A stretch of 61,772 nucleotides of DNA from Paracoccaceae bacterium (lineage in GTDB: Bacteria > Pseudomonadota > Alphaproteobacteria > Rhizobiales > Stappiaceae). The position numbers and the translations under genes were made by a program. The DNA is taken from positions 1 through 61,772 of the forward strand of contig JABXHV010000040.1 of NCBI GenBank assembly GCA_013373445.1. Reading direction: 5' to 3'. The notes below the pieces were generated by a model. The model did not search any database. It had not been told where the DNA came from and worked only from the letters and a program-made list of their open reading frames with translations. Positions 25,837 through 34,509 of the stretch are shown piece by piece (the first letter of the stretch is position 1; every line of letters begins with the position of its first letter).

Positions 25837-27198
25837 CTAATGCAGCCGCACACCCTGACGCTTAAGCTCGCCCTGGAGCAGGGTGACATCCATCGCATTC
25901 AAGTCAATTCCATGCTTTACCGACAACGCTGCGGCAACACCGGCGCCCTGACCGGTAACGGTGCAGCACATCATGTTACGCGTCGCCGCATGACTGACCT
26001 TGTCGCCGCCAGTCGCGCGCCCAGCAACCAACAAATTGGTCACGCCCTTGGGCAGCAGTGTTCGGTAGGGCACCTGAAAATAACGCCCTGTCGTTGGCAG
26101 TATCAAGATACCATAGCCGTCGATAAATTCGGGAAAGATCCCCACACTGTCTTCAAAACGTCCCTGCTCGCGCACATCCACTTCGCGCATATCGTAAGCT
26201 GCAAGGATCTTTCTGGTATCCCGAATACCAATGGTCATACCGAAATTGCGCAGTTTCGCTGTATCGCATCCGGGGTAAAACCGGCGTAGAGCCTCGACCG
26301 CCAGCATGGCCTGCCTGCGCCCTTCAATTTCATTGCGCGTCATGCTGTCCGGGTCTGTGCCATCACATTCGGGCAAGTGAACCAGATTGAGATAGGTCAG
26401 ATCACCGCTGTCATAGATGGCGCCCCATGTACCGGCAATGGTCTGGAGACCTGGCGGAATGATGCCTGCGTCAATAGCCTGCTTGAACGGCTTGCGCAGA
26501 AAAGGCGAAAACATTGCATCCTCCTTGCCAGTGGTTTCAACCGTCCATTCGCCACTCTCCCAATCCTTATAGGTTTGGGGGTCTGCCTTCACTGCCTCAA
26601 TGAACTTTTTCTTGTCGACGCCGGACATAGAGAACATCACCGATGCTGCCTGCATCTCTTCAATCGGAGTCTTTACGGTCTGCGCACCTGCCCTGTAGGC
26701 GACGTCTGCATCCCCTGTCGCATCGACAACCCTTTTGGCGAGGATGGCTTCGCGCCCTGCCTTGCTTTCGGTGATAATGCCGCAAATCGTATCGCCGTCC
26801 ATGATCGGTGCAGCAAAACTGCGATGCATCATGGGGCGGACACCAGCTTCCTCGACAAGCTTGTCGGCAACGAGTTTAAAGCCTTCGGCGTCGATGGCAT
26901 GGCTGTTGGATTGGGGCTCCGGCGTTGCCGCCCCGGCTTCGCGGGCCCGGCTCTCAAACTCCCGGCCGACCCCTTCAGTATCTACTGTCTTGTCATGGCG
27001 ATACCAGGCAAAGCCTTCCACCCCAACCGCAGTGATGTTTCCGCCCAGACACCCGAAGCGTTCGACCAAGGTCACGTCGACGCCGGCCCGCGCTGCTCCG
27101 AGAGCTGCCGCAAGCCCGCCTGGACCCGATCCAACGATCAGCACGTCTGTTTCGTGGATCACGTCAATTTCGCGTGCGGGTTCGGTAATGGTCTTCAA
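25837..27198 (-). CDS. FAD-dependent oxidoreductase (FAD-dependent/thiazole-like Pfam12831 type)
   Basis: A 453-residue flavoprotein with an N-terminal VLIVGSGPGGLAAALGAARAG fold, split here as LIVGSGPGG and following helix, then ERFGCLGGNITAVGVEG, RVVDATGDADVAYRAGA and a C-terminal NLLVAGRATGGDKVSHAATRN. This pattern belongs to the FAD-dependent family that includes many uncharacterised sugar- or acid-oxidising enzymes. No membrane segment or signal is present. It lies 29 bases after anmK. The substrate is unknown; location next to a transaminase and GntR regulator suggests a catabolic role. Confidence 0.85.
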   Translation of the reverse strand: MKTITEPAREIDVIHETDVLIVGSGPGGLAAALGAARAGVDVTLVERFGCLGGNITAVGVEGFAWYRHDKTVDTEGVGREFESRAREAGAATPEPQSNSHAIDAEGFKLVADKLVEEAGVRPMMHRSFAAPIMDGDTICGIITESKAGREAILAKRVVDATGDADVAYRAGAQTVKTPIEEMQAASVMFSMSGVDKKKFIEAVKADPQTYKDWESGEWTVETTGKEDAMFSPFLRKPFKQAIDAGIIPPGLQTIAGTWGAIYDSGDLTYLNLVHLPECDGTDPDSMTRNEIEGRRQAMLAVEALRRFYPGCDTAKLRNFGMTIGIRDTRKILAAYDMREVDVREQGRFEDSVGIFPEFIDGYGILILPTTGRYFQVPYRTLLPKGVTNLLVAGRATGGDKVSHAATRNMMCCTVTGQGAGVAAALSVKHGIDLNAMDVTLLQGELKRQGVRLH

Positions 27199-27227
27199 GA
27201 GGGATCCTCGCCAGAGCTAAATCGAAG

Positions 27228-28298
27228 TTATGCCTGAGGCACATAAAGTGCACCACCAACAACAGGCTCACTGGCCCCGGTTGTTGAAGGAAAGCTGGTT
27301 GGCAGCTGGGCTTTCAACCTCGCGCCGAGAAAAGCCATGGCCTGAGCCTCAAGGGCGTTGCCATCGAGATCAAAATCTTCGCTCGAACGCACATCACCTT
27401 GCAGACGATTCTGCAAATTTTGCATCAGCGTCGGGTTCAAACGACCGCCGCCGCAGACAATCCATAGTGCTGGCGCTTTCGGGCAGAGGGCCTCGGCGCG
27501 CGCAATCGTGGCCGCCGTAAAGGCTGCCAAGGTGGCTGCACCATCTTCCAGTGACAGTCCTTCGACCATCGCCAGGGAAAAAGCATTTCGATCCAGAGAC
27601 TTCGGGCCCGGCTTGGCAAAAAAGGGATGCTCAAGGGCCTTTTCAAGCCGCGACTGATCGACCTGTCCAGCGGCTGAGATCAGGCCATCCCGATCACAGT
27701 CACCGGCGCTGTGACCACTCACCCAGTCGTCCAAAAGAGCATTTCCCGGGCCAATATCAAACGCCAGCAAAGTGCTTTCGTCGATATAGGTGAGGTTCGA
27801 GACACCACCAATATTCAAGAAACAAAGGGGCTGTGGCAGCCCATGCGACAGAGCCTGATGATAGACAGGAACAAGGGGTGCGCCTTCGCCGCCAGCGGCC
27901 ATATCCGCCTGGCGCACATCGCCAACGACAGGAAGCTTCAATCCATCGGCCAGTGTCTGGCTTGATCCCAGCTGAACGGTCTCGGCCTTGCCCGGATCAT
28001 GCCAGACCGTTTGCCCATGAAAGACAACCAAGTCCGGGGAAAGGTCATATTCGATCAGGAAGCGCCGTATGGCCGACAGATGCTCATCACTCACGGCTTC
28101 CGCCAATTTGCCCCAACTGGAGCGTTCTGACGGTCCGAGGGCAACTGCGTCCAGAACAGCTTTTCGGGTCGCGGTGCTGTACGGAATTGTAGTCGCCGGG
28201 CCAAAACGGACGACGGTTTCGCCGTCCGTTTCAATCTCGGCAAGGTCGATGCCGTCAGCGGATGTACCACTGATTGTTCCTAGCACCGACCATGTCAT
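27228..28298 (-). CDS. anmK: Anhydro-N-acetylmuramic acid kinase
   Basis: A 356-residue AnmK kinase that opens 1,6-anhydro-MurNAc while phosphorylating it to MurNAc-6-phosphate during cell-wall recycling. Marks are GTISGTSADGIDLAE at the N-terminus, VVFHGQTVWHDP, FLNIGGVSNLTYI and FDIGPGNALLDDWV. The ATG directly abuts the aminotransferase stop (zero gap), so the gene is translated with an enzyme not normally linked to murein recycling. No MurQ etherase or NagZ is in the window. Confidence 0.93.
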   Translation of the reverse strand: MTWSVLGTISGTSADGIDLAEIETDGETVVRFGPATTIPYSTATRKAVLDAVALGPSERSSWGKLAEAVSDEHLSAIRRFLIEYDLSPDLVVFHGQTVWHDPGKAETVQLGSSQTLADGLKLPVVGDVRQADMAAGGEGAPLVPVYHQALSHGLPQPLCFLNIGGVSNLTYIDESTLLAFDIGPGNALLDDWVSGHSAGDCDRDGLISAAGQVDQSRLEKALEHPFFAKPGPKSLDRNAFSLAMVEGLSLEDGAATLAAFTAATIARAEALCPKAPALWIVCGGGRLNPTLMQNLQNRLQGDVRSSEDFDLDGNALEAQAMAFLGARLKAQLPTSFPSTTGASEPVVGGALYVPQA

Positions 28299-29645
28299 TT
28301 AAAGCGACTTTGCCAGTGTTTCGATACCAGACTGAGCAATGTCGAACATGTCGTTGATCTGCGACTCCGTGATAATCAGCGGCGGGCAGAAGGCCATTGC
28401 ATCGCCCATGTTGCGCGAAATCAGGCCGCCTTCAAGGAAGGTTCCAGCGGCCTTGGCGCCAAGGGCACCAACATCAATGCCTTCCTTGGACAGTTCGACA
28501 GCACCGATCAGACCAATACCGCGGGTCTCAACGACCAGCGGATGGGATGAGAGTTCATGCAGACGCTTGAGGAATGTTGGGCTGATTGCCTTCACATGAG
28601 ACACAAGATCCCGTTCCTCGATGATCTTCAGGTTCTCCAGCGCAACAGCGGCAGCAACCGGATGACCGGAGGCTGTATACCCATGGCCCCAGGTGCCGAT
28701 TTTGTGGCTTTCGTCCGCGACCGGACCATAGACGCTCTCGTTGATGAGAAGTGCCGACATTGGCAGGTAGGACGAAGAAAGCTGCTTCGACAGGGTCATG
28801 ATGTCCGGCTGCAGATTGAAGGTCTCGGTGCCGAACATGTTGCCGGTCCGACCAAAGCCACAGATAACCTCATCGGCGACGAACAGAATGCCATACTTCT
28901 TCAGGACTGGTTGCACAGCTTCCCAGTAACCTTTTGGCGGCACAACAACGCCGCCAGCACCCATAACCGGCTCTGCGAAGAACGCCGCGATGGTTTCAGG
29001 GCCTTCGGCCAGGATCATGTCTTCCAGATCCTTGGCGCAACGCTTGGAGAAGTCTTCTTCCGTCTCACCATCCTGCTTCATTGTGCGATAATGCGGGCTG
29101 GAGGTGTGATGAATGTTGGCGATCGGCAGATCGAACGAACGGTGGTTGTTCGGCAAGCCAGTCAGGCTTGCAGACGCGATGGTCACGCCATGATAACCGC
29201 GTACTCGTGAAATGATTTTCTTGCGCTCCGGCTGGCCAAGGGCATTGGACCGGTACCAGATCAGCTTGATGGCTGTGTCGTTTGCTTCCGAACCGGAGTT
29301 GGTGAAATAGACCTTCGACATTGGCACTGGTGCCATGGAAAGAAGCTTCTCAGCCAGCTCAACGGATGGTGTGTGCGTACGATGCGCAAAGGTATGTGTG
29401 TAGGGCAGCTTTTCCATCTGGCGGGCAGCTGCATCGACCAGGCGCTTTTCGCCAAAGCCAAGCGCTACGCTCCAAAGGCCGGCCATGCCTTCGATGTACT
29501 TCTTGCCGTTGTTGTCTTCAACATAGATGCCATCACCCTTCTCGATAACGAGCGGTCCGACCTCTTCATGGCGGCGCGCATCAGTATAAGAATGGAGCTG
29601 GGAAGCAATATCCCGAGCCTCGATGGAATTTGGGAGGTTGGTCAT
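28299..29645 (-). CDS. Class III (aspartate aminotransferase-fold) aminotransferase
   Basis: A 448-residue fold-type I, class III transaminase. PLP-lysine lies in TLSKQLSSSYLPMSA, with VADEVICGFGRTGNMFG upstream and NSGSEANDTAIKL near residue 115. Relatives use omega-amino acids, taurine, putrescine or 2-amino acids with pyruvate; the substrate here cannot be named. The ATG at 29645 is chosen (GAGG about eight bases upstream, MTNLPNSIEARD start); the longer frame to 29828 has no family similarity. It heads the operon with anmK, an FAD enzyme and a GntR regulator. Confidence 0.9.
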   Translation of the reverse strand: MTNLPNSIEARDIASQLHSYTDARRHEEVGPLVIEKGDGIYVEDNNGKKYIEGMAGLWSVALGFGEKRLVDAAARQMEKLPYTHTFAHRTHTPSVELAEKLLSMAPVPMSKVYFTNSGSEANDTAIKLIWYRSNALGQPERKKIISRVRGYHGVTIASASLTGLPNNHRSFDLPIANIHHTSSPHYRTMKQDGETEEDFSKRCAKDLEDMILAEGPETIAAFFAEPVMGAGGVVVPPKGYWEAVQPVLKKYGILFVADEVICGFGRTGNMFGTETFNLQPDIMTLSKQLSSSYLPMSALLINESVYGPVADESHKIGTWGHGYTASGHPVAAAVALENLKIIEERDLVSHVKAISPTFLKRLHELSSHPLVVETRGIGLIGAVELSKEGIDVGALGAKAAGTFLEGGLISRNMGDAMAFCPPLIITESQINDMFDIAQSGIETLAKSL

Positions 29646-29825
29646 GGAGGGCCTCAAAGGAAGGATGTGGGCCGCCTGGAGATTGGTCTGGCCCTTTATT
29701 GGATAGAAACCCATATTCCAGATATGCAACGGGGAAAGCAACACCCTTTTTTCATTTCCTTGGCAGGCAATCCTTGAAAGGAACCAGTCACTCAACTGTC
29801 CATTGCATCCTATGGCCAGAAGATA

Positions 29826-29855
29826 CAAAAACGGCGGAACCGAGGTCCCGCCGTT
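29826..29855 (-). terminator. Rho-independent terminator of the cyd operon
   Basis: On the minus strand AACGGCGG and CCGCCGTT form an 8-bp stem around a ten-base loop, followed by a T run (29826-29830 complement). It lies about 30 bases after the cydX stop. CTTTT on the opposite side may give weak termination in the other direction. Confidence 0.85.
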
Positions 29856-29883
29856 CTTTTCAGAAACTGTGTTTCTGCTTGTC

Positions 29884-30012
29884 TTAGTTGCCAGACTTGT
29901 TGGCGTTTTCGATCATCTTGCGATCGGTCTGCATTTCAAGCCACATCGCATTCACAACTGCGAAAAGCGCAGCAAGAGGCAGACCAAGCAACCATGCAAA
30001 ATACCACATCAT
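29884..30012 (-). CDS. cydX: Cytochrome bd oxidase small subunit CydX
   Basis: A 42-residue single-helix protein beginning MMWYFAWLLGLPLAALFAV and ending in a polar tail. The WYFAW.LG.P.A...V.NAMW.E pattern is characteristic of CydX/YbgT, which stabilises the haem b595/d site of cytochrome bd oxidase. AAAGGA lies just before the start. It begins ten bases after the cydB stop, completing cydDCABX, and is followed by the terminator. It is too short for most automatic gene callers. Confidence 0.92.
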   Translation of the reverse strand: MMWYFAWLLGLPLAALFAVVNAMWLEMQTDRKMIENANKSGN

Positions 30013-30022
30013 GCGTCCTTTC

Positions 30023-31186
30023 TTAGTAAACTGACTCTGAGTTGTCAGTGACATCTTTCTCGGTCACCTTGCCCCAAAGGACCTTGTAGACCCATGCTGT
30101 GTAGGCAAGAACGATCGGCAAGAAGATGATCGTGCACACCAGCATGATGAACAATGTCTGATGGGAAGATGAGCTGTCCCACACTGTCAGTGAGCTGTTC
30201 GCATCCTTCGAGCTTGGCAGGATGAATGGGAACATTGTCAGGCCAACAGAAGAGATCGCACCGAAGATCGCCAGTTTGGAGAACAACAGTGAGGAAACCT
30301 CGCCATTTGAGCGCAGACCTTTCACCGCCATCAGCGTGCCGAAGATTGCAAGCGCCGGAGCGATGGCGATCCATGGACGATCTGCATAGGCAGTCAACCA
30401 GGTGCCTGTTCTGACAACTTCGGAGTACAACGGATTGGATGGACCGTCGGCGACCGCTTCGTTGACGAAAGCATAGCCTTCGATACCAAGCGCCAGCCAT
30501 ACACCGGCAAGTACATAGCCGATGACCATAACCAGTCCAGTCACCGAACCGATCGCACGAGCACGCTCGGCAACTGGTCCTTCAGCCTTAAGCGCCAACC
30601 AGGCGGCTCCATGTGTCAGCAACATGGTCAGGGAGACCACACCGCACAGCAGAGCAAACGGGTTGAGCAGTGCCAGGAACTTCCACCAGAACGGACCATC
30701 ATACATTGGCATGAGATCTGCGGTCAGGTGGAATGGAACGCCCTGAAGGACGTTGCCAACAGCCACGCCGAAGATCAGCGCCGGAACGGCACCACCAACG
30801 AAGAGAGCCCAGTCCCAACCATTGCGCCAGCCTTGAGACGGGCGCTTGGAGCGGTACTTGAACGCTACCGGGCGCAGAATGAGCGCGGCCAGGACCGCAA
30901 ACATTGCAAGGTAGAACCCGGAGAAGCTGACGGCATAGAGAGGAGGCCAGGCCGCGAAGATCGCCCCGCCGCCGAGAATGAACCAAACCTGGTTCCCTTC
31001 CCAGACAGGGCCAACGGTGTTGATCGCGACACGGCGTTCAACGTCAGACTTGCCAACGAATGGCAGCAAAGCGCCAACACCCATATCGAAGCCATCGGTT
31101 GCAGCAAAGCCAATGAGCAAGACACCCAACAGCAGCCACCAAACGACACGCAGTAGGTCGTAAGGGATTAATTCAAAGAGGATCAT
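30023..31186 (-). CDS. cydB: Cytochrome d ubiquinol oxidase subunit II
   Basis: A 387-residue membrane subunit of the bd-type quinol oxidase, the partner of CydA in high-affinity oxygen reduction. The N-terminal DLLRVVWWLLLGVLLIGFA and DGFDMGVGALLPF motif, EGNQVWFILGGGAIFAAWP, and many hydrophobic helices identify CydB. The ATG at 31186 with AAGGA upstream is used; the longer frame to 31282 overlaps cydA. The gap to cydA is 13 bases. Confidence 0.96.
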   Translation of the reverse strand: MILFELIPYDLLRVVWWLLLGVLLIGFAATDGFDMGVGALLPFVGKSDVERRVAINTVGPVWEGNQVWFILGGGAIFAAWPPLYAVSFSGFYLAMFAVLAALILRPVAFKYRSKRPSQGWRNGWDWALFVGGAVPALIFGVAVGNVLQGVPFHLTADLMPMYDGPFWWKFLALLNPFALLCGVVSLTMLLTHGAAWLALKAEGPVAERARAIGSVTGLVMVIGYVLAGVWLALGIEGYAFVNEAVADGPSNPLYSEVVRTGTWLTAYADRPWIAIAPALAIFGTLMAVKGLRSNGEVSSLLFSKLAIFGAISSVGLTMFPFILPSSKDANSSLTVWDSSSSHQTLFIMLVCTIIFLPIVLAYTAWVYKVLWGKVTEKDVTDNSESVY

Positions 31187-31199
31187 TTTCCTTTTCCCC

Positions 31200-32813
31200 C
31201 TATTCTGCCGGTAGTGCGGCAGGAGAAGCTTCAGCGATTGGCTGGCCCATGCGCTTCTGATGAACGGCGTTCCATTCCGCAACTTCCTTATCGTCGATGT
31301 ATGGACCCTTCTTGATGTATTTCAGCATCAAGCCCATTTCGATGACGAAGAGGACCGAATAGAAGACCACAAAACCAACAAGCGTGATCAGCAAATCAGC
31401 AACGGACAGGTGGCTTACGGACATCGCGGTTGGCAGAACGCCATCCACTGTCCACGGCTGCCGGCCGTACTCGGCGACAAACCAACCCAATTCCGCGGCG
31501 ATCCAAGGCAACGGCAACATGACCAATGCAAGTCGCAGCGCCCACCGTGGATAGCTTTGTCCCTTGAAGCTGGACCGGTAGAAGAAATAAGCCATACCGA
31601 TGATCAGGGAGAACCCGATCGCCACCATCACGCGGAAGCTCCAGAACAGAGGCCATACAGTTGGAACAGTGTCCCAGGCAGCAGCCTTGATCTGTTCTTC
31701 AGTCGCCTGCAGAGGATCGTCAACGTAGCGCTTCAGCAGGAAAGCATAGCCAAGGTCACCACCGGTTGCCTCAAAGGTGTCACGAACAAGCTGCGGAGTT
31801 TCAGCACGCTCTTCGCGGATCTGCACCAGTGCAGCATAGGCGACCAGACCATTGCGGATACGAACTTCGGATTCTTCAACCAGTTGGTCGATACCAGGGA
31901 TATCCTTGTTCAAGGAACGTGTGCCAATGAGGCCCATTGCCCAAGGGATCTGGATTGCATAGTGCGTTTCACGTGCTTCCTGATCCGGAAATCCGATGGC
32001 TGTGAATGGAGCAGGTGCGGAATGGGTTTCCCACATGCCTTCCATGGCAGCCAGCTTCATGCGCTGAGTGTGAGTTGCGCTGTAGCCGGATTCATCACCA
32101 AGCACGACAACGGAGAGCGCACTGGCCAATCCAAAGGATGCAGCAACAGTGATCGAGCGACGTGCCAATTCGATGTGCCGACCCTTGAGAAGGTACCAGG
32201 CAGAAACACCGAGCACGAATGCTGCAGCCGTTACGTAACCAGCGGAGACTGTATGGACGAACTTCGCCTGGGCCACCTCGTTGAACATCACTTCAAAGAA
32301 GGAGTCCATTTCCATGCGCATGGTTTCTGGATTGAAAACAGCCCCTACAGGGTTCTGCATCCAGCCATTGGCAATCAAGATCCAAAGCGCGGAGAAGTTA
32401 CTTCCCAAAGCAACCAACCAGGCAACAACAAGGTGCTGGATCTTGCTCAGCTTGTCCCAGCCGAAGAAGAAGAGTCCGACGAAAGTCGCTTCAAGGAAGA
32501 AGGCCATCAGACCTTCGATTGCCAGGGGCGCTCCGAAGATATCTCCAACATAGTGGCTGTAGTAGGACCAGTTCATACCGAACTGGAATTCCATTGTGAT
32601 ACCGGTTGCAACACCGAGAACAAAGTTGATCCCGAAAAGTGTGCCCCAGAATTTTGTCATCTGCCGCCAGATCGGGCGGCTGGTCATTACATACACTGTC
32701 TCCATAATCGCGACGAGGACAGACAGTCCCAAAGTCAGCGGTACAAAGAGAAAGTGATAGAGCGCTGTCATCGCGAATTGCAATCGCGACAGCTCTACGA
32801 CGTCGAGTTCCAT
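31200..32813 (-). CDS. cydA: Cytochrome bd ubiquinol oxidase subunit I
   Basis: A 537-residue haem-bearing subunit that oxidises ubiquinol and reduces oxygen at the haem b595/d centre. His20 in MTALYHFLF and a His near residue 186 in KFVHTVSAGY match axial ligands. EYGRQPWTVDGVLPT is the GRQPW signature, and the stretch before it is long enough for an E. coli-type long Q-loop. The ATG at 32813 with GAGGG upstream is preferred over a GTG three codons earlier. It follows cydC by about 90 bases. Confidence 0.96.
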   Translation of the reverse strand: MELDVVELSRLQFAMTALYHFLFVPLTLGLSVLVAIMETVYVMTSRPIWRQMTKFWGTLFGINFVLGVATGITMEFQFGMNWSYYSHYVGDIFGAPLAIEGLMAFFLEATFVGLFFFGWDKLSKIQHLVVAWLVALGSNFSALWILIANGWMQNPVGAVFNPETMRMEMDSFFEVMFNEVAQAKFVHTVSAGYVTAAAFVLGVSAWYLLKGRHIELARRSITVAASFGLASALSVVVLGDESGYSATHTQRMKLAAMEGMWETHSAPAPFTAIGFPDQEARETHYAIQIPWAMGLIGTRSLNKDIPGIDQLVEESEVRIRNGLVAYAALVQIREERAETPQLVRDTFEATGGDLGYAFLLKRYVDDPLQATEEQIKAAAWDTVPTVWPLFWSFRVMVAIGFSLIIGMAYFFYRSSFKGQSYPRWALRLALVMLPLPWIAAELGWFVAEYGRQPWTVDGVLPTAMSVSHLSVADLLITLVGFVVFYSVLFVIEMGLMLKYIKKGPYIDDKEVAEWNAVHQKRMGQPIAEASPAALPAE

Positions 32814-32904
32814 TTCCCTCACTCCATAGTCCAGATACGGACGCAGAGCCTAAATCTCGCCATGTGATTTCACACCGCAGATTTCAAGCCCCTCGAGAGT
32901 GAAT

Positions 32905-34509
32905 TTAACAGAAGCGTTTTAGCTCGTAATCAAAAATAGCGTGGTTATGCCTGCGGTGAGTTGTCGCTACGATGACCGTATCGGGCAATTCTGAGCGCAA
33001 TTTGGTCCAAACGCGGTCCTCTGTTGCTTCATCCAGACCCTCTGTCGGTTCGTCCAGCAACAGCAGTTTTGGACGCTTCAGGATCGCCCGTGCCAAAGCA
33101 AGACGCCTTGTCTCGCCGCCCGACAAACCTGTACCGCCGTCCCCGAGCACGGTCTGTAAACCGTTGCGCTGCCTCAGCGTAACGTCGAGCTGAACGGTTT
33201 CGAGTGCCCACCACATGTCACCTTCATTGACGTCACCCGCCAAACACAGGTTTTCCTCGATGGTGCCACCGATGAGTGCGGAGCGCTGAGACACCATCGC
33301 GACGGTCTCGCGAAATCTGTCTTCGGGCCATTGGTCCGGCGTCCTGCCAAGAACCCGGACGCCGGTTTTGCCGGCGGGCAAAAGCCCAGCAATTTTCAAC
33401 AGAAGAGTTGTTTTGCCAGCACCACTTGGACCCACAAGTGCGAGGGTCTGACCCGAATCAAGGCTTACATCAAGCTCTGGCAGCTCCAGCACAGGCGCCT
33501 CTATGTCGGGATCGAATTGGTCGTTTTCGAGAGCGCCAGTATCGTCGTCGACAAATGCAACACGACGCGCGGCGCCAACCATGCGGCCCAGGTCGGCGAA
33601 ACCCCGGCGCAACGGAAGTAGTGTTTCTGCAAGCGCCATACACACAAAAATAGCGATTGCGGCCACTGCCGATGACACTGCCCCGCTCGCAACGAGCGAA
33701 CTGCCCACAACCATGCTGAGCGCAACGGTTGCTGCGACGACCAGCGAGAGCTTGATGCCTGCACCGCGATCCAGGGCATCCAGGCGTTGAGCTTCGCTGC
33801 GGGTCTGTTGGTCAATAGTTTCAAGCTCGAAGATCTTGCCCGGTAGCTTTCCAGCAACAATCAACTGCTCGCGATCCCGTATGGTGTCGATCACTCCACG
33901 GCGAAGTGTCTGCAGCCCGGTCTCTTGCGCTGCGGCGACCTGAAAGGTCTTGCGGCCCAGGACGGCAAGCACGAAACCGCCCAGTACCAGATAGATCAGA
34001 GTTACGGTGAGTGCCAACGTCCAATCGACCAGCAGCCCCATAGCAACAAACACAGTTACATGCGTGACAAGCGCTGCGACACCTGGCAGGAAAAGCCGCA
34101 AAATCAGACCGTCTAGCGCATCCACATCGGCGGTGATCCGATTCAAGGCCGTCTCGCTGCGCGCCTGCATCAACTCGCGGCCATTCCCCTTGTTGACGCC
34201 TTTCAAAAGCGATACTCGCAGCGCAGCCAAGGCAAACAAGGTCGCATCATGGGTCAGGAGCCGTTCGCCATAACGTGCAGCTGCACGGCCCAGCGCCAGC
34301 CCGCGCACACCGGCGGACGGGCGAAACACATCAAAGGCAATACCGATACCAGCGACACCCGCCAGACCGGTTGCGGTTATAAACCACCCTGACAAACCAA
34401 GCAGCGACGCGCCCATCAGCAGAACAACTACGGACAACAAACCACCCTTGACCATCGCCGAGGGTGAGGCTTTGACAAGCAGTCTCAGAACTCTGATCAA
34501 TGCGTTCAT
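32905..34509 (-). CDS. cydC: Thiol reductant ABC exporter subunit CydC
   Basis: A 534-residue half-transporter: six-helix membrane domain, then an ATPase domain with Walker A GPSGAGKTTLLLKIAG, signature LSGGETRRLALARAI and Walker B LLLLDEPTEGLD. With CydD it forms the heterodimeric cysteine/glutathione (or haem-linked) transporter needed to assemble cytochrome bd. The start overlaps the cydD stop by four bases. The H-loop His is in VIVATTHRRHN. Confidence 0.93.
   Translation of the reverse strand: MNALIRVLRLLVKASPSAMVKGGLLSVVVLLMGASLLGLSGWFITATGLAGVAGIGIAFDVFRPSAGVRGLALGRAAARYGERLLTHDATLFALAALRVSLLKGVNKGNGRELMQARSETALNRITADVDALDGLILRLFLPGVAALVTHVTVFVAMGLLVDWTLALTVTLIYLVLGGFVLAVLGRKTFQVAAAQETGLQTLRRGVIDTIRDREQLIVAGKLPGKIFELETIDQQTRSEAQRLDALDRGAGIKLSLVVAATVALSMVVGSSLVASGAVSSAVAAIAIFVCMALAETLLPLRRGFADLGRMVGAARRVAFVDDDTGALENDQFDPDIEAPVLELPELDVSLDSGQTLALVGPSGAGKTTLLLKIAGLLPAGKTGVRVLGRTPDQWPEDRFRETVAMVSQRSALIGGTIEENLCLAGDVNEGDMWWALETVQLDVTLRQRNGLQTVLGDGGTGLSGGETRRLALARAILKRPKLLLLDEPTEGLDEATEDRVWTKLRSELPDTVIVATTHRRHNHAIFDYELKRFC

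Noticed and set aside
31260-32867. Long plus-strand open frame of about 535 codons
   Set aside because: It is antisense to cydA, which has clear haem-ligand motifs; the frame shows no protein family features.
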